From Hofstenia miamia (taxonomy: Eukaryota > Xenacoelomorpha > Acoela > Hofsteniidae): a DNA stretch of 64,000 bases. Where the stretch lies: NCBI GenBank assembly GCA_900660155.1, contig CABFPE010000170.1:744060-808059 (forward strand), in the 5' to 3' direction. The notes beneath the pieces were generated by a model. That model had not been told where the DNA came from and did no database searches. It worked only from the letters and a program-made list of their open reading frames with translations. The stretch's first letter is position 1, and each line of letters opens with the position of its first letter. The position numbers and the translations under genes were made by a program. Below are positions 24,364 through 37,153 of the stretch, piece after piece.

Positions 24364-27300
24364 ATGTCTGAACGTGATGTTTTGGAGGGTGCGTCTAAAG
24401 ACGTTTGTGATTACTCTGAATGCTTTACTGAAGGAATGCCAATGTGCGAACAACAACCCTACGATTACTTTGATTATGCAGTGAACCAATATTATAATTT
24501 CAATGGTCGTGTAGCTTTTGCAGATGAGTATAGAACTAATTTTGATAACACTGATGCTAATACAAACGCAACTTCACAATTTACACAAATGCTATATTTT
24601 CGTCATCCAAACCAACTCTATTACGACCATCAACAATTTGTAAATCAGTTTTGTCCCGATGAAGGTTTAGTTGTTTATGATGAAACCGCGGGTGTAAATG
24701 AAAATTTCAGTTCTCCTACCACTTCAACTTCTGATGCAAATTCTGTTGAAGCATCGCGTATGTTACGTTATTAAGTTATTTTTATATATTTCCCTTAATC
24801 TATATTGTCAGAATTGAAAAGTTTCTTTAGCTTATTTTAATTGTTATATTTAGTTTTAGTCCGTGTTCGTGCTATTATTTTATTAAAGGTAGTCATAGTG
24901 AGGAATGTAAAGCGATAGATTTGAAGTAATTGAATTACCCCAATCTGAATTTTTATGCTTGTTTGGTATCTAACCATTAGAGTGACAATGAGGTCAACAT
25001 GGACCTGAACCCGATCCGATCGGAATATTTGCTACGAGAGCCTGACCCGACTATAACATTTACTACCCAACCGCGACTCGAAACATTGACTTTGATTTGA
25101 TGTCATGAATCTTTGTCCAATCAAATTATCATTAACATCAATCATTTTCCGATAGGAGAAACAGCAATTCATTGGTATTACTAAATGTCTTGGATCTTTC
25201 TGGAATCAAGCTGTGATTAACATCAGTATTTTTACTAATAATCAACCTACTAGGTTTTTGAACACGAAGCCGATCCAACAATTTGATACCCAGGCCGAGA
25301 TCGGGTCAGGTTTAAACAAATGCCCAATGTCACTCTCTACGAACAACATAAGCGCACGATCATTCCATGTGTAACATCTATTTCATTTAAAATCCTAGTT
25401 GTATGCAACCACGATACGTCGTCATTCCTCGCTTATTGTTCTTTCGATTATTTAAAATAATAAATTCTAATCTTAAATTGCCATGCAGTATGCTACCATA
25501 CACATAGATCGAACGAAATGTCAAATTGAGACTGCCTATTCACAACATTTCTTTAGCATTTGTACTCATTTGACTTTTTGCAAATAACGTTGATCTTTTT
25601 AGTGGGTAATGCTTCGAAATTTCTAAGGCATTTAGCAGGAATCGCACTTAGCCCGAAAAACCTATTTTTTACCATTGCTCCGCAGTATTCACTCGAACTT
25701 AAATATGTTTACCATGGGGGTAGGTAAATTAAGGAGACATTAACCTGCAAAATTTCAAATATTTATGTTTTTTGATTATGACACTTTGGATAAAATCCAA
25801 TGTTTCGTATTTGTTTGCAATTCATGTACATTAAGTATTTTGTTTTCTTCGGATCAGGTCCGGTAAGTGAATCGATAGTCGGGTTGAGTTGATCAAATTA
25901 TGTCGGCCTAGTTAGTTCTTTTATTGAATGTCCATCACTGCTAAACAAAGGCCAGGAAAACTAAGCGCGCTTCTGCTAATGAATTTCTAACTAGCTGGTA
26001 GTGAGAGCCGTAAGCAAATGTAGTACACCCATTGTATTTGTTCTATCCTGTGAAATACTGGAAAAAGTTCCCGAGATTCCACAACCCAAATTCTGTTTAA
26101 GCTGAAAATTGAGTAATATTTTGAAATCCATGTTTCCTCTTTTTTGTGGTCCCATGTTAGCTCGTTTCACAGAACTAATTAGTCAATGGTGGACACCCTA
26201 GAGCATTTGTTCATACGCAATCGACAATCCTCAATCCAACACTAGTGGAAGCTTTTGCTTTAAATATAGTTCACAAAATTTTGAATTGCGGTGAGTCAAT
26301 TTTAGTAGAACCAATTGGAAAAAGCTTCGAATAATGTTGATGAACTTAAGGTTCAAACTGTTCTTATACATATTTGGGCTGAAGCCTTTTGGTACTAAAT
26401 ACAGGTGTTTGAAGCAGTTTTTGAAAACTCAATCTGATTTAAATATTTACCCATTTTTGAGCTATTTAAATCGGTTTTTCCAAAACTGAGCTTCTGTTTG
26501 TTTTTCCCATAGAAAAAATTTGTTTGCAGCACTATTTTTATGGATAACCATTTTGGGCATATTTGTATGTTTACCATTTATATTTTCATTATGAATTTTT
26601 CTTACATCTCTTAGCTTCCACATTACATGATAGCATATTGCGCCATATCATAATCGTTCCGGATGACAACGGATATGAAATTTTGAAATTTCATTCCTAC
26701 TAGATAAAATCCAAATTCCCATGTGAAACCGAGAAAATTTTTAATGGATATTCCACAATGAAACGATGTTCCAAGCACCTGCTAATAATTACAAATATGT
26801 GTAAACAAGTCACATGCAATTGAGTTCTCTCTAATTTTGGACATGTTTAATTTTTCTAATACCAACATTTGTATGCTAAAGTTTAAAGTCCGATTATTCT
26901 TCTAGGTAAAGATAATTGAATTTTTTAAGTGAAAATGTTGCTAATTTACATTATTTTATTTTTACTGCTACAAATAGCGCTATATTCATTTTGTGTACAA
27001 CCATTATAATATAATTAGACTGCTTCGAGTAAAACTCAGTGAATGATTTTATTTAACTGACATTTATATTACTTATTTACTTCATGAAGAATGACCTTTG
27101 CATTAATGACTGTCGATAGTTAACCAAAGGTTAACAATGTTTCTAGATTTTTCTACCACTCTGTAATACAATCTCGCAATTGGTTTTTACAGTCCTGTTA
27201 TTTCAATGAAACATTAATGACTCAATTTTGTTAATCTTCTTGAAGCGACTTCCAAAAAGAGTTGGCAACAAATTTGTCCTAATTCATGCTCATTCCTGGT

Positions 27301-30300
27301 TTCAGAGTAATAATTTACTAAAAATTTCGAAGTCAATAGTGGTTGCAATACTCTCGGTACACTTGCTTGGGGTTCTTTATTTAATTGACATTTGATGTTT
27401 TGAAGATGATTTTGAGTATGCGCATGTGTAACTTCCAGTAGCATATTTATATACTATAACTTGCACTTCCTACTCTATCACCCTAACTATCACTTCGGTT
27501 TTTTCTGCACTCATCTTCAGCATGTTTCTGGACATCTAGTCTGATATGATAACTAAGCCTGTGTCAACATTCTGTATGGAATTTGGAAGTGATATGGGAT
27601 TGTCCGTTGCCATTTGTGCCAAATCCGCGTCTCATCAGCATAGAAATAATAAGAGGTCAAATGATGTCCATTTAATGTAGTGTAAGTCGAGAACAACGAC
27701 GGACCTAGCACATTTGCGCGAGCTATGCCATATTTAAGTGGGTATGCATCACATTTGATTGTTGATTCTAATCTGAAGTGAACATTTTGAGATATATGAA
27801 TCAATCCATGCAAGCACAGCGCCACCAACCTCAAACCTGCGATGTAATCCTGAGAGAAGTATAGCATGGGCAATAGTGAGAAGGCGGCGCTAATATCTAG
27901 TAATACAAGAATCACCCATTTACAATGACGTTTTTCAAGGCCAGTGGAAAGATTGCTGTGATAAATGAGAGGATTATGATGATGATAAAAGACATTACGA
28001 GATTATCCATTATGTTTGCCATTAATCTCTTTGGTACTAAATCTGCAGTTGAAGTTTTGATTGCAAATTTTTTGATCAGTCATCTTATATTCAGTAAAAC
28101 AAGTGCCCTTAAGTCATCAATTTTAAAGAATTCTGTAAATGTGTTTGGGAAAAGAGATGGTTTTGGGTAGTATGTCAAATATATTATCAACAAGCAGAAC
28201 CTTCTAGCTCCATTTTATTTGTGCCCTCTTCGATTTTTTGGAGGTTGAAAATATTATTCGATCGAGATTGAAGAGTTTGTTTGGTCTATGCAGATGGGTG
28301 GCGTCTGCAACCTGATTCAGCACGTCGTCTGACTCGGCGAGTTTCCAGGATATACTATGTCATCTATGGAGCAGACTCTTGTCTTCTGCTGAAAAGTTAT
28401 TTTTGGCGCATGGTTGTCCAATTGTTTACGAGGGTTGTTAACGATATCTACAACGGCATCGGCATTCGTGGATATTAATAGTGGACAGTGATGAGGTTAA
28501 CTCATTTGCAAACTGTGATTTTGATCCGATTAATATTTCGTGCTAAATTACTACCTTGTTTTATGGGTTATGGAAGTCTTCAGGGTAGTGTGTTCAACTG
28601 AAATTAAAACTGAAACTGAATTCAATAAGAAATGTAAACTGAATTAAAACTGAAAATATATTAACTTTCTACAGAGTTGATTTCATTTCTGTTTGTAGCA
28701 ATCATTATTTATTTATATATATTTATCCAATTTTGAATAAATGTATATTCAGTTTACGTTTTACAATATTAATTACTATCCTTAAAAATGTATCCCTACA
28801 TGTAACATTAACATTGTTGCATATGCTAATGAAATAAAGCTAATTTGTCATTGCCGTTGATAATTGAACATAACAAACACGTTTAACAAAATTTTCACCG
28901 CCTTGGTTCCTAGAAACAGTTTAGGTGTAAAACTGAAATATAAAACTTAAACTGAAATAGGCGGACTTTTTTGCGGAAACTGAAACGGAAATTACTCAAT
29001 CCAATTTAAAACTGAAACTGAAATTGTTTATTTTAATTCAGAGGAACACACTACTTCAGGGTGTTTAAGTTTATACTCCATGAGTGTGTGGTGTGAGGGA
29101 TTAGTGTCATGAATATGCAAATTATCTATTTTGAAATTAGATGACGTTACAACTATGTCAAGGGCGTGGCCTTTGTGTGTAGGAGTATAAACATGAGAAA
29201 TTTGATGGAATTGATCAAAAACACCAATTAAGCGTTTCACAAGATGGTTGTCTACAACATCTAAATGTATGTTAGTAATATATTTTGATATGACATTGAA
29301 CGATGAACTAATGTTTCTAGATCATATATGAACTTCCATTTTGATTAATGTGGAGGTCTATATACACAGATATACAGATATACACAGATAGCCTGCAAAT
29401 GAGGTCGATAGCAGTTGATTACAACCTTGATAAATTCTGACGTTTTCAATATTTGTTATCGCTGGAGGTAGATCTGAAATGGTGTGGTTTAGACCCTCAT
29501 TATGTGTGATAGCAACCCTGCCATCTGTGGTTAATGCTATATCGTAGCCGTTGGGAAAGGGATCATAGTTGTTCCATTTTCATCACTCCATGCCGTCTTA
29601 TACTTTTTTCTTGATTCACTAAATTCGGGAATACAGCTAATTTAAAGGAACAATTTCCTTTATACAGTAGGCTAAGATATCTAATTTCAAAATTCGACCG
29701 TAATTTCGTTTTGCCTTTGAACATCTCCCACCTCTTTCAGTATTTTCTTTATAAGTCTTTGCTCTGGCCAAAAAGAGATTTTGATATGAACACAGGATAC
29801 TGTAATTCTTTTAAAATGTGTGTTTTTGCTAGGATTTTTCGAACTGACCATTGTTTTGAATTTAATTAATAAACTTTTTTTTCGATCACTTAACGTCCAA
29901 TGCGTTTAATATCCTCAATATCATGAGAGTACTCTTCAATGTCATTTAGAATGTCCTTTAGAGTTTAGAGTATTTCCTAGCTGTTCCTTGACACCATTTA
30001 TTTTGTGACCAAATAAATGTTCATTGCGGTTTTGGTTGTCTTTTGCATGATCCTAGTCCATCCCTCTCATATTATGAACTTTCTTTACATCCTTTGTACT
30101 TTCCATGGTTTTATTCTATTTGGTAACATTGAGTGAGGTCAAATCTATTTGCATTTGTTTAACATTATCGGTAATTTCTTCAATATTAGAGTGCAGTTCG
30201 GTGACTTTCGACAATATTGATGATACATTATGTTCATGGAATGTTGCAGATTGAACGTTCATTATAATCCTGATTAATTTTTGTTTCATTTGTCTAGCAT

Positions 30301-33300
30301 AGAAATTCATCAATATTATCTGCTAGATACATCGATAAAATTTTATAATATAATAATGAAAATTCTTTGTTATTCAATGTAATTCAATCCAACTTGTCAG
30401 TTTCCCATCTATGCATATGACCAATAATTCAATTTTGCATTGTTTTTGTCAGGATTTTGTGGCAAATGTTTGTAAACCTAGAAGATTTTATTGAATGAAA
30501 GATATTATTTCACTAAAGATTTGGTAGCTACAGTTTCGACTATTAAAAGGATCATTGATTGCAATTATATAAATAAAATTAACAGCATTAAACCACAAGC
30601 TGATAAAATATTCCTGAAAGCCATCATTTAAATACTTTTGTACGGTTTGTGTGTATATACTGATTTACAACCTTTCACACAACTAATATTTTTTCTACTG
30701 GTATCTACTGGTAATGTACAGTATATTACTTCAGGTCATCTTGTTTAGCTCCTGAAAGTACAACTAAAGTAGAAACAATAGACAATTTGGATTCTAGTGG
30801 TTATACATCTGCTGATTCTCCTGAAGAAAAACCAACAGTCGCTGATTTAAAGAGGCCCGATCAATCTTATGTGTCAATGATCGCACAAGCTATATTAACG
30901 TCGCCATGTGGTGAAATGCCTCTGTCTGATATATACAAATGGATAGAATCTGCTCATCCATATTTTAAGGTAAATCTAATTTTTAATTGGTTTGGGCACT
31001 GTTTATATATCCGATTAACCGTGTAATATGTTTTTATAATTCTTGGTTTTTCATTTTGAAAATTTTTAACTTTCTATATTTCAATTCATCGAAACACAAT
31101 CTTACTATGCAATCAAAATTATTGTATAACCACCAGTAACGATTTGTGGCACTTTGCAAACTTAATGGTTGTTCTTCAGTATTTAGCCTGTTAAATGTTA
31201 ATGTCTAAAATTTAAAGCTTTGTGAGCTGCCACTCAGAATTTAGTCATTGAAACAGGGCCATTTCCTCAATTGTGTCGTGCTTTCATCATTAGCTCAATA
31301 CTTGTTTTATGATCAGCTGTATATATGTACTGTATGTGTATATATGTACTGTATGTGTATATATGTACTGTATGTGTATATATGTACTGTATGTGTATAT
31401 ACAGTAACCTCTCGCGAATCTGCGCACCCGTTTAAATGCGCACCTCCGTTTAATTGCGCATTTTTTCACGATTTTTTCTGGATTAAAGTTTTTAATCAAA
31501 ATTTTAAGATTTCTCATATCATTCAAATGCTTGTTTTTTATAAATTTTTTAGCTCTTGAAAAGGCTCCAGTCATTCAAAAGAAAAAGCTTAGAACAAGTC
31601 AAGCTGCTGTTGCTTAAAGAAACATAATTTTAACTGTCAGTGCTACTCAACATATCTGAACAATATAAAAAGAAAAACATGATAGTAGTGATAAAGAAAA
31701 AGGCTTTTAAAGCAAGAAATTGACTACCAATCAAAATAAACATGACATCTAAGTATTTCTGTCCTTTTTACTAAACATGTCATTGATAGTAAGCTGCCGT
31801 TTTTTCTTTTGTTTGGAATCCTCTTCCATGGCACTTGCTTTGCAAAGCAAGCGTTGAAAATGTTCACAAGTCGTTTTTAATTCATCATAATATTTTCCAG
31901 CACCAGACACAGCCTTTGATGAAGACAACTGAGAATTAAAATTGATTGTTTTTAACAGCATTGATTTCAGGCCTTCATACTCCACTAGATCCTCCCCATC
32001 TTCAGAATCTTCTTCGTGTACTTCCTCGTCCTGTGGCAATGCCGATGTTCCAGGCATGCTTATATCTTTGATATCATTGTTTACATCGTTGACCTCTTCC
32101 AAAATACTTTGAGTATACTCGCTAGACTCTTTATCATCAATTGTAACAAAATCCTGAATATCTTGGTCAATTATTTCAATGTCAAGACTTGAAAGCCTGA
32201 CAATCAGTTCTTCAAATGAAAGAGAATCATCACTCCCTGTAGTTAGGTCAATTTTCCAGTCAGCTTTAGTAAAAGCATTCCTGATCGTTTCTTCTGATAT
32301 CAATTTCCACGCATTGTTGGAAATATTGGCAGCGTCCAGAAGGGTTGCCGGCATTCCGTGGTCAATTCCAGCTGACCCTCTTGCTTTTCCTTTTGCTTGC
32401 TCTTTCAACGCCAATTTGATTTCAGTATCAAGTTCATAGAAATCTAAGAATTTTTTTAAATACATAAATTTGTATCTCTTCTTCAAAGCAGCAATGATGC
32501 CGAGGTCGCAGGGTTGCTTCCAACTCGTTACATTAGCTGGCAAAAACCATGTTTTTACATTTGCCTTTTCAGTCTTTTTGAAATGACCAGGTGCGTTGTC
32601 CATAATCAACAACACGGGTTTACCAGTTTTCTTCCTTATTTCTGGTAAAAACACTTCGTCAAACCATTTTGAACATGCCGGTTTGTCCATCCATGCTCTG
32701 TTCTGATTGATATACACTAAGGGCCATTTTCTACCCTTAATACATGCAGGTGTCTTAGGTTTCCCAATCATACACAAGGGAATCTTGTGTGTGCCAGTTG
32801 CATTGGCACACACCACTAAAGTTACTCTTTCTTTTGCCTTTTTCCTTCCTCTTGTAGTTTTAACATCTTCGTCAGGAAGCAGAATGGTATACTTTGGTAG
32901 CACACGAAAGAAGAGCCCAGTTTCGTCCATATTGTAAATATTTTCTGGGTCATATTTGGAGATTTCATCATATAATAACTGGAGTGAAGCTAAAGTGCTT
33001 GGGTCGTTTTAGTCAACATCACCCCTTCTCCATGGAGTACCATTTGCTGCAAACCTTTCCTTTTCTTGAATCTGTCAAACCAGCTCCATGATGCTTTAAA
33101 ATCTGTATATGATAGTTTCTCAGCAATTTCTTTTGCTTTAGTAATAACTAATACTGGGGACACAGGAAGTTTGGCAACCCGCAAAACCTCAATCAAACTG
33201 TATAGCTTTTCTTCCAGATCTAGATATTGAGCTTTTGTTGACCTAGAAATAGAGTTCTGAAGCTGATCAGACAATTGCTCAGAATGGGACTTAATTGTTT

Positions 33301-36300
33301 CTCTGTTGCTCCAAATATACCGAATTGCTGACTCACTGTCATCATACTTTCTTCCCAAACTTCTCTTGCTTGGAGGCTCGCTTCAAAGTTAATTTCGCTT
33401 TACCTTTGCCTGACATAATCAGTTAACTTTAAACTGCTATTCCAGCACCAGACACAGCTTAACTCAAATGACTTACAATTATGATAACTGCACCACTAAA
33501 TAAATAAACAATGATTAGTGCAATCAAATTTAGATCTACAATGACATGGGAAAGTCCCTAAAGCAAATAAACAAACAAACAATATGGCCTCCGCGAATCT
33601 GCGCACCTCCGTTTAATTGCGCACTTTTGCTGTGGATTCAATATGCGCAGATTCGCGAGAGGTGACTGTAGTTCGTTGTGGAAATTGATTTCAGTATTTG
33701 CTTTATCACTGAAACATGGATTACAGCAGGTGACTTTTGTGATTACCAGCTGTGTCCTGAAGGTTATGACTTTAAAAGTTTCCCTCGTCTCTCAAGGTCA
33801 GGTGGTAACGGCTTCCTTTACCTTTCAAATTTTAAGCCTTCTTTTCGCAATGTGAATTCTTATTTTAGTTTTGAATCAGCGAAAATGATTTTTACTCATT
33901 TATCTTATGGTCCTAAGATTTTTCTGATGTATCGCTCCCTTAGCCTTAAAGATTTTTTTGTCATTTTCCCGAATATTTAGATAAATTGCTATTACTGAAT
34001 AATAAGTTTGTTATCCTTAGTGATCTTAGCAGCTATTTAAACAAACAATTACATTCCATCAATTTTTAAAGAAATTCTAAGTGAACACTTACTACAACCA
34101 CATGTTACTGTCCCTACACATTCGCATGCATGGACTCATAAATGCATTTAGGAGTCCATGATTCGCATGTTAATACTTTGGATTTACTCATTACGATGGA
34201 AGACGATAATATACTTTCAAATATCACGACACACTCCTTCCCTACCGATCACTTTCCCATTTTATTTAATATACTGTTTTCCAAATCACGAACAGTATCT
34301 GATCAAGTGCTTTTTAAGAGGAAATGGAAATCATTAAAATTCAGGATTGGGCAAATGACTTAGCAGCGTCTCTTCATTTTAACACCGACTTATACATTAA
34401 TAAAATAGTCTCTTGTTTTAATAAGACCCTTCTAGATATTTTCGATCGACATGTTCCGAGTTTGAGGAGCACAGTGAATAACCATAAAAATTCTACACGG
34501 CTTGATTTAGAATTCAAAATGCTTAGCGGTAAGAAACGAAATTTTGAGAGGAACTATCACTAATTACCTAGCCCTTGTAATCTAGAAAAACTACGAAATA
34601 TCTGTAATAGGGTTGTAGCACTTTTTTCAGCGAAAAAAAGGTTTATTACTAAGAAGTTGGAAGATGCAACATCTGATCCAAAAAAGATTTTCAATGCATC
34701 ATATTTAATGATACAATTTCCACCACAATTCCAACTGATATTAGTGATCCTAACAAATTCGATATATTTTTTGATGGGAAGATTTCAGATATTTATTTGG
34801 CTTTTAGCTCATCTGTACAGGAATGGGGAAATATTGTCAACTTGTATCTAGTACCCAATGCTTTTCCTCACGCGATTTTTTCCTCTATCAATTGAGGAAG
34901 TAAATAGGATTATTTCTCCTTCCCACAAAACGAATTGCAATCTGGATCCTTTTCCTTCATATTCTTTTCAATGACGAATATATACACACTGCTCTGCTAC
35001 CCATTATCACCTTTATTATCAATAGCTCACCTTGCTCTGGTCATTTCCCACGTTTTAAAACTAATTCTTAAGAAGTCAAATCTTGACCCAAATAATCGAA
35101 ATAACTATCGTCCTGTATCAATACCTCTTTTTTCTCAAAGTCATTAAACCGGCTGTTGCTTTACAACTAATTAATTTATTTGGAAGTTAATAAGCTTCTT
35201 CCAAAGTTTCAATCTGGCTTTACAAAGAAACACTCAATAGAAACTGCACTCTTGTGAGTTAAAAATGATTTGATAGGTTTGGACACTGATAAACTCGTTC
35301 TTATGATTCTAATTGATCAGAGCGCTGCATTTGATATGGTGAATAATGATCTATTATGATTCTTCGCCGGATTGTTATCTAAGGGAATGTTCTAATGTGG
35401 TTGAAATACTATGTATACAATCGGTTTAAATTTATCAATATCAATACAAATAATTCTACTTGTAATAAAATGTTATCCTGCGGTCCACAAGGAACCGTTT
35501 TGGGGTCTGTCCTTTTTATTATTTATAATTCCTAATTGAGATATTTTCTTATGTCACTGAACTATGATCATCATCTCTATGCGAACGATACCCAGATTTA
35601 TATGATTAACATTTTCTTGAATCTATCATTGAGAAAATTGCTAACTTTTTAACAGCAATTTTTCAACGTCTTAATAAATATAAGACTAAAATTGTTTATT
35701 GGTACTCAGCCAACTGAAACTGTCTTTCCAATTAATCTTAAGAAATCAGTAAATATTCTAGGATGTTTTTTCGAGCCATATCTATCAATGAAGATTTAAA
35801 ATTAGCTCTTATTAGAACTATTATATCCGTTCAATCTTAGATTCGTAAATTTCTGACAATTACTCAAGCAAAGATGCTAATACAATAACTAGTTATTGGA
35901 AGAATGGATTATGCAAATTCTTTTTTTAGATAATCCATACCAAATCAAGAAATTGAAATTATCCAAAATCGCTGTGCGCGGCTCATTTTCCGTTTAAGCT
36001 ATAATAACCACATCCCCTGCTATCATTGGACTGCACTGGCTCAGAATCAATTTAGATTTACCTTTAAAGTATGTCTCATTGTCTAGAAGGCCTATAGAAA
36101 TTTGGCTCTGTTATTTACAAGAGTTATCTCCGATCATCACTAATTCTCGTACGATTAAGGGGTCCTCATTTCACTGTTCCAATTACTAAAAAGCGAAAAC
36201 TGATTTTGCTTTTTATGCGGTGGCCCTAAACTTTTCAACTCCTTACCAATATCAATTAGAAATGCGGATAACATTGCCACTTTTAAGAAAAAGATTAAGC

Positions 36301-37153
36301 ACTATCTCTTCTTTGAGCAACTTGGCACTTTACATTTATAGATTATTTTGTAAATAAGCGCACTATAGCTTCTACTAGAAGGGTTGTGCGCTATTTAAAA
36401 AATAAAAATAATTAAATAAATATGTGGGACAATTTACATAATCTCACCATCCGCAATTTCATCTTTGATTAATGCAGTAAAATTAGTTTTTTCTGAACAA
36501 TAATTATGCTTAAACAGTTACAATTTGTTCTATAATTTGAAGTAGTCTATGTTTAGGCGAAAGTTGAAGGTCGTTGGAAAAATAGCGTGAGACATGCTTT
36601 GTCGCTGCACGATTGCTTTGTAAAGCGCTGGCGACCAAATTACTCAAAAGGCCATTTCTGGTCCATCAATCCTGTGTACAGAATGAATTTCTTAAAAGGT
36701 GATTATCGTAAAATTAAACGCGGATCAAGGAAAGATGCAATGAATTGTTTTTCTGAAACAACGCCGATTTCATCAAGCACAACGTGTGGAGAAATTCCTT
36801 ACGGGACTACAGAGTCCCCGTCTTTTCCAAGTTTTTATCATCCTGCACCGTACTATTTTTCCAATCAATCCGCATTGCGACCATACGCAGCGTTTGGTGA
36901 TTTAGCAACATCTGCAGCGCTTCCATCGCAATTAAGAATGACACAAGACTTGGATCCCGGTTTTAATAATTATACCAATCCACTGCCAGCTTTGACGTAT
37001 AGTGGGATTCCAAGTTATGCACCGCTTTTTCCTAAAGAGGTTTCACCAAATAGCGAAGACAATGCACCAGAAATATGTAAAACTCCTGCAATTTCTCAAG
37101 CTGAGTGCACTGATGTTAATCCACCTCATGTGCTTTTAAAATCGGAATTTTGA
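24364..37153 (+). CDS. Forkhead transcription factor, FoxQ2-like (3 exons)
   Basis: Three exons join cleanly: 24364-24757 (donor C/GTATGT), 30749-30969 (acceptor TTGTTTAG, donor AAG/GTAAAT) and 36557-37153 (acceptor ATGTTTAG), giving 403 residues. The forkhead DNA-binding domain is about 166-258: KRPDQSYVSMIAQAIL, PLSDIYKWIESAHPYFK, then in exon 3 GRWKNSVRHALSLHDCFVK and SKGHFWSINP, followed by a basic tail FLKGDYRKIKRGSRK. The base-reading Asn214, Arg217 and His218 of helix 3 are kept. The QSY near the start, LSDIY and F.KGD+R point to the FoxQ2 class, but divergence is high and other Fox classes are possible. The second intron (phase 0) splits the domain after residue 205. The N-terminus is acidic and Tyr/Asn/Gln-rich; the C-terminus is Pro/Ser-rich. 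No clear EH1 repressor motif was seen. The ATG follows an in-frame stop at 24352. An AATAAA lies near 37384. Confidence 0.88.
24978..25339. mobile_element. Probable hAT-type MITE (old)
   Basis: The inverted ends TAGAGTGACAATGAGG and, from the right, TAGAGAGTGACATTGGGC bracket ~360 bp. The inner ends are CCCGATCC/GATCGGGTC-rich. Flanking 8-mers CTAACCAT and CGAACAAC match at only five positions, so any target duplication has decayed. Confidence 0.5.
25779..25940 (-). mobile_element. Half copy of hAT MITE (family B)
   Basis: Read on the minus strand this begins CAGTGATGGACATTCAATAA and runs parallel to the first half of the intact copy at 59448-59761, including the shared ATGTACATGAATTGCAAAC segment. 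Only one terminal repeat is present, so it is truncated or was joined to other DNA. Confidence 0.75.
27490..30320 (-). mobile_element. L2/CR1-type LINE remnant
   Basis: Parts appear in order on the minus strand. A coiled-coil-like piece lies at 30116-30313. Endonuclease pieces include PNGYDIAL near 29550 and THKGHALDIVVTSSNFKID near 29160. A linker follows, then reverse transcriptase: ILVLLDISAAF near 27900, VLGPSLFSTYTTL, and YYFYADETRIW in place of the catalytic FADD/YADD block. Frame changes and stops are frequent and the catalytic ADD reads ADE, so it is inactive. A hAT MITE (28586-29053) sits in its endonuclease region. It lies antisense in forkhead intron 1. Confidence 0.8.
28586..29053. 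mobile_element. hAT-type MITE nested in LINE
   Basis: The 468-bp element has ends TAGTGTGTTC / GAACACACTA and a perfect 8-bp target duplication, CTTCAGGG, at 28578-28585 and 29054-29061. Subterminal AAAACTGAAACTGAA words occur at both ends. It interrupts the LINE endonuclease frame, so it is younger than the LINE. Confidence 0.92.
31320..31395 (+). repeat. 19-bp minisatellite, 4 units
   Basis: Four exact copies of TATATATGTACTGTATGTG end six bases before the left end of the Tigger element. The open frames over it on both strands are products of the repeat. Confidence 0.95.
31402..33668 (-). mobile_element. pogo/Tigger DNA transposon, nearly whole
   Basis: The 2267-bp element has 25-bp ends starting CAGTAACCTCTCGCGAATCT (left) and, inverted, CAGTCACCTCTCGCGAATCT (right), and TA on each side. 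TCTGCGCACCTCCGTTTAAT-type subterminal words occur near both ends. The right end carries that word in both orientations. One transposase gene on the minus strand fills most of it. Confidence 0.95.
31749..33416 (-). pseudogene. Tigger/pogo transposase, lightly damaged
   Basis: The likely start is the ATG at 33416 (MSGKGKAKLTLKRASKQE). The CENP-B type helix-turn-helix region follows (FKASWSWFDRFKKRKGLQQM around 33060). The DDE domain starts near 32930 with MDETGLFFR (first Asp), LLIMDNAPGH (second Asp) and TSWKQPCDLGIIAALKK (third Asp). The C-terminal third is acidic, and the stop is at 31749. The frame shifts once near 33355 and once near 33005; apart from these it reads continuously. Such transposases excise and insert at TA. 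The small number of lesions suggests a fairly recent insertion. Confidence 0.88.
33672..36420 (+). mobile_element. L2/CR1-type LINE remnant
   Basis: It starts directly after the Tigger element. Endonuclease pieces read FITETWITAGDF, LCPEGYDF and, at about 34150, VNTLDLLIT. Reverse transcriptase pieces follow: LDPNNRNNYRPVS near 35085, LIDQSAAFDMV near 35312, and a YANDTQIYM-like block near 35580. A C-terminal FKKKIKHYLFFEQLG lies near 36280. The 3' end has the stem GCGCAC...GTGCGC (36357-36394) and an A-rich AATAAAAATAATTAAATAAA tail, as in L2-type LINEs. Many stops and frame changes show it is long dead. Confidence 0.82.

Larger units (their letters stand above)
24758..30748 (+). other. Intron 1 of the forkhead gene
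   Basis: A GT..AG intron of about 6 kb. It contains two hAT-type MITEs (24978-25339, 25779-25940), an antisense LINE (27490-30320) and a hAT MITE nested in that LINE (28586-29053). Nothing else was recognised. Confidence 0.8.
30970..36556 (+). other. Intron 2 of the forkhead gene
   Basis: A GT..AG intron of about 5.6 kb. It holds a 19-bp minisatellite, a pogo/Tigger element (31402-33668) and a sense LINE (33672-36420). It splits the forkhead domain. Confidence 0.85.

Noticed and set aside
24176-24371. Two overlapping plus-strand frames before the forkhead gene
   Set aside because: They lie in the likely 5' untranslated region, overlap each other and have no domain.
28281-28478. 65-codon plus-strand frame
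   Set aside because: Antisense of the LINE linker region on the minus strand.
31248-31574. Tyr/Ile/Cys/Val-rich frames on both strands
   Set aside because: They are translations of the 19-bp minisatellite and the Tigger end.
32179-33091. Plus-strand frames over the Tigger element
   Set aside because: Shadows of the minus-strand transposase.
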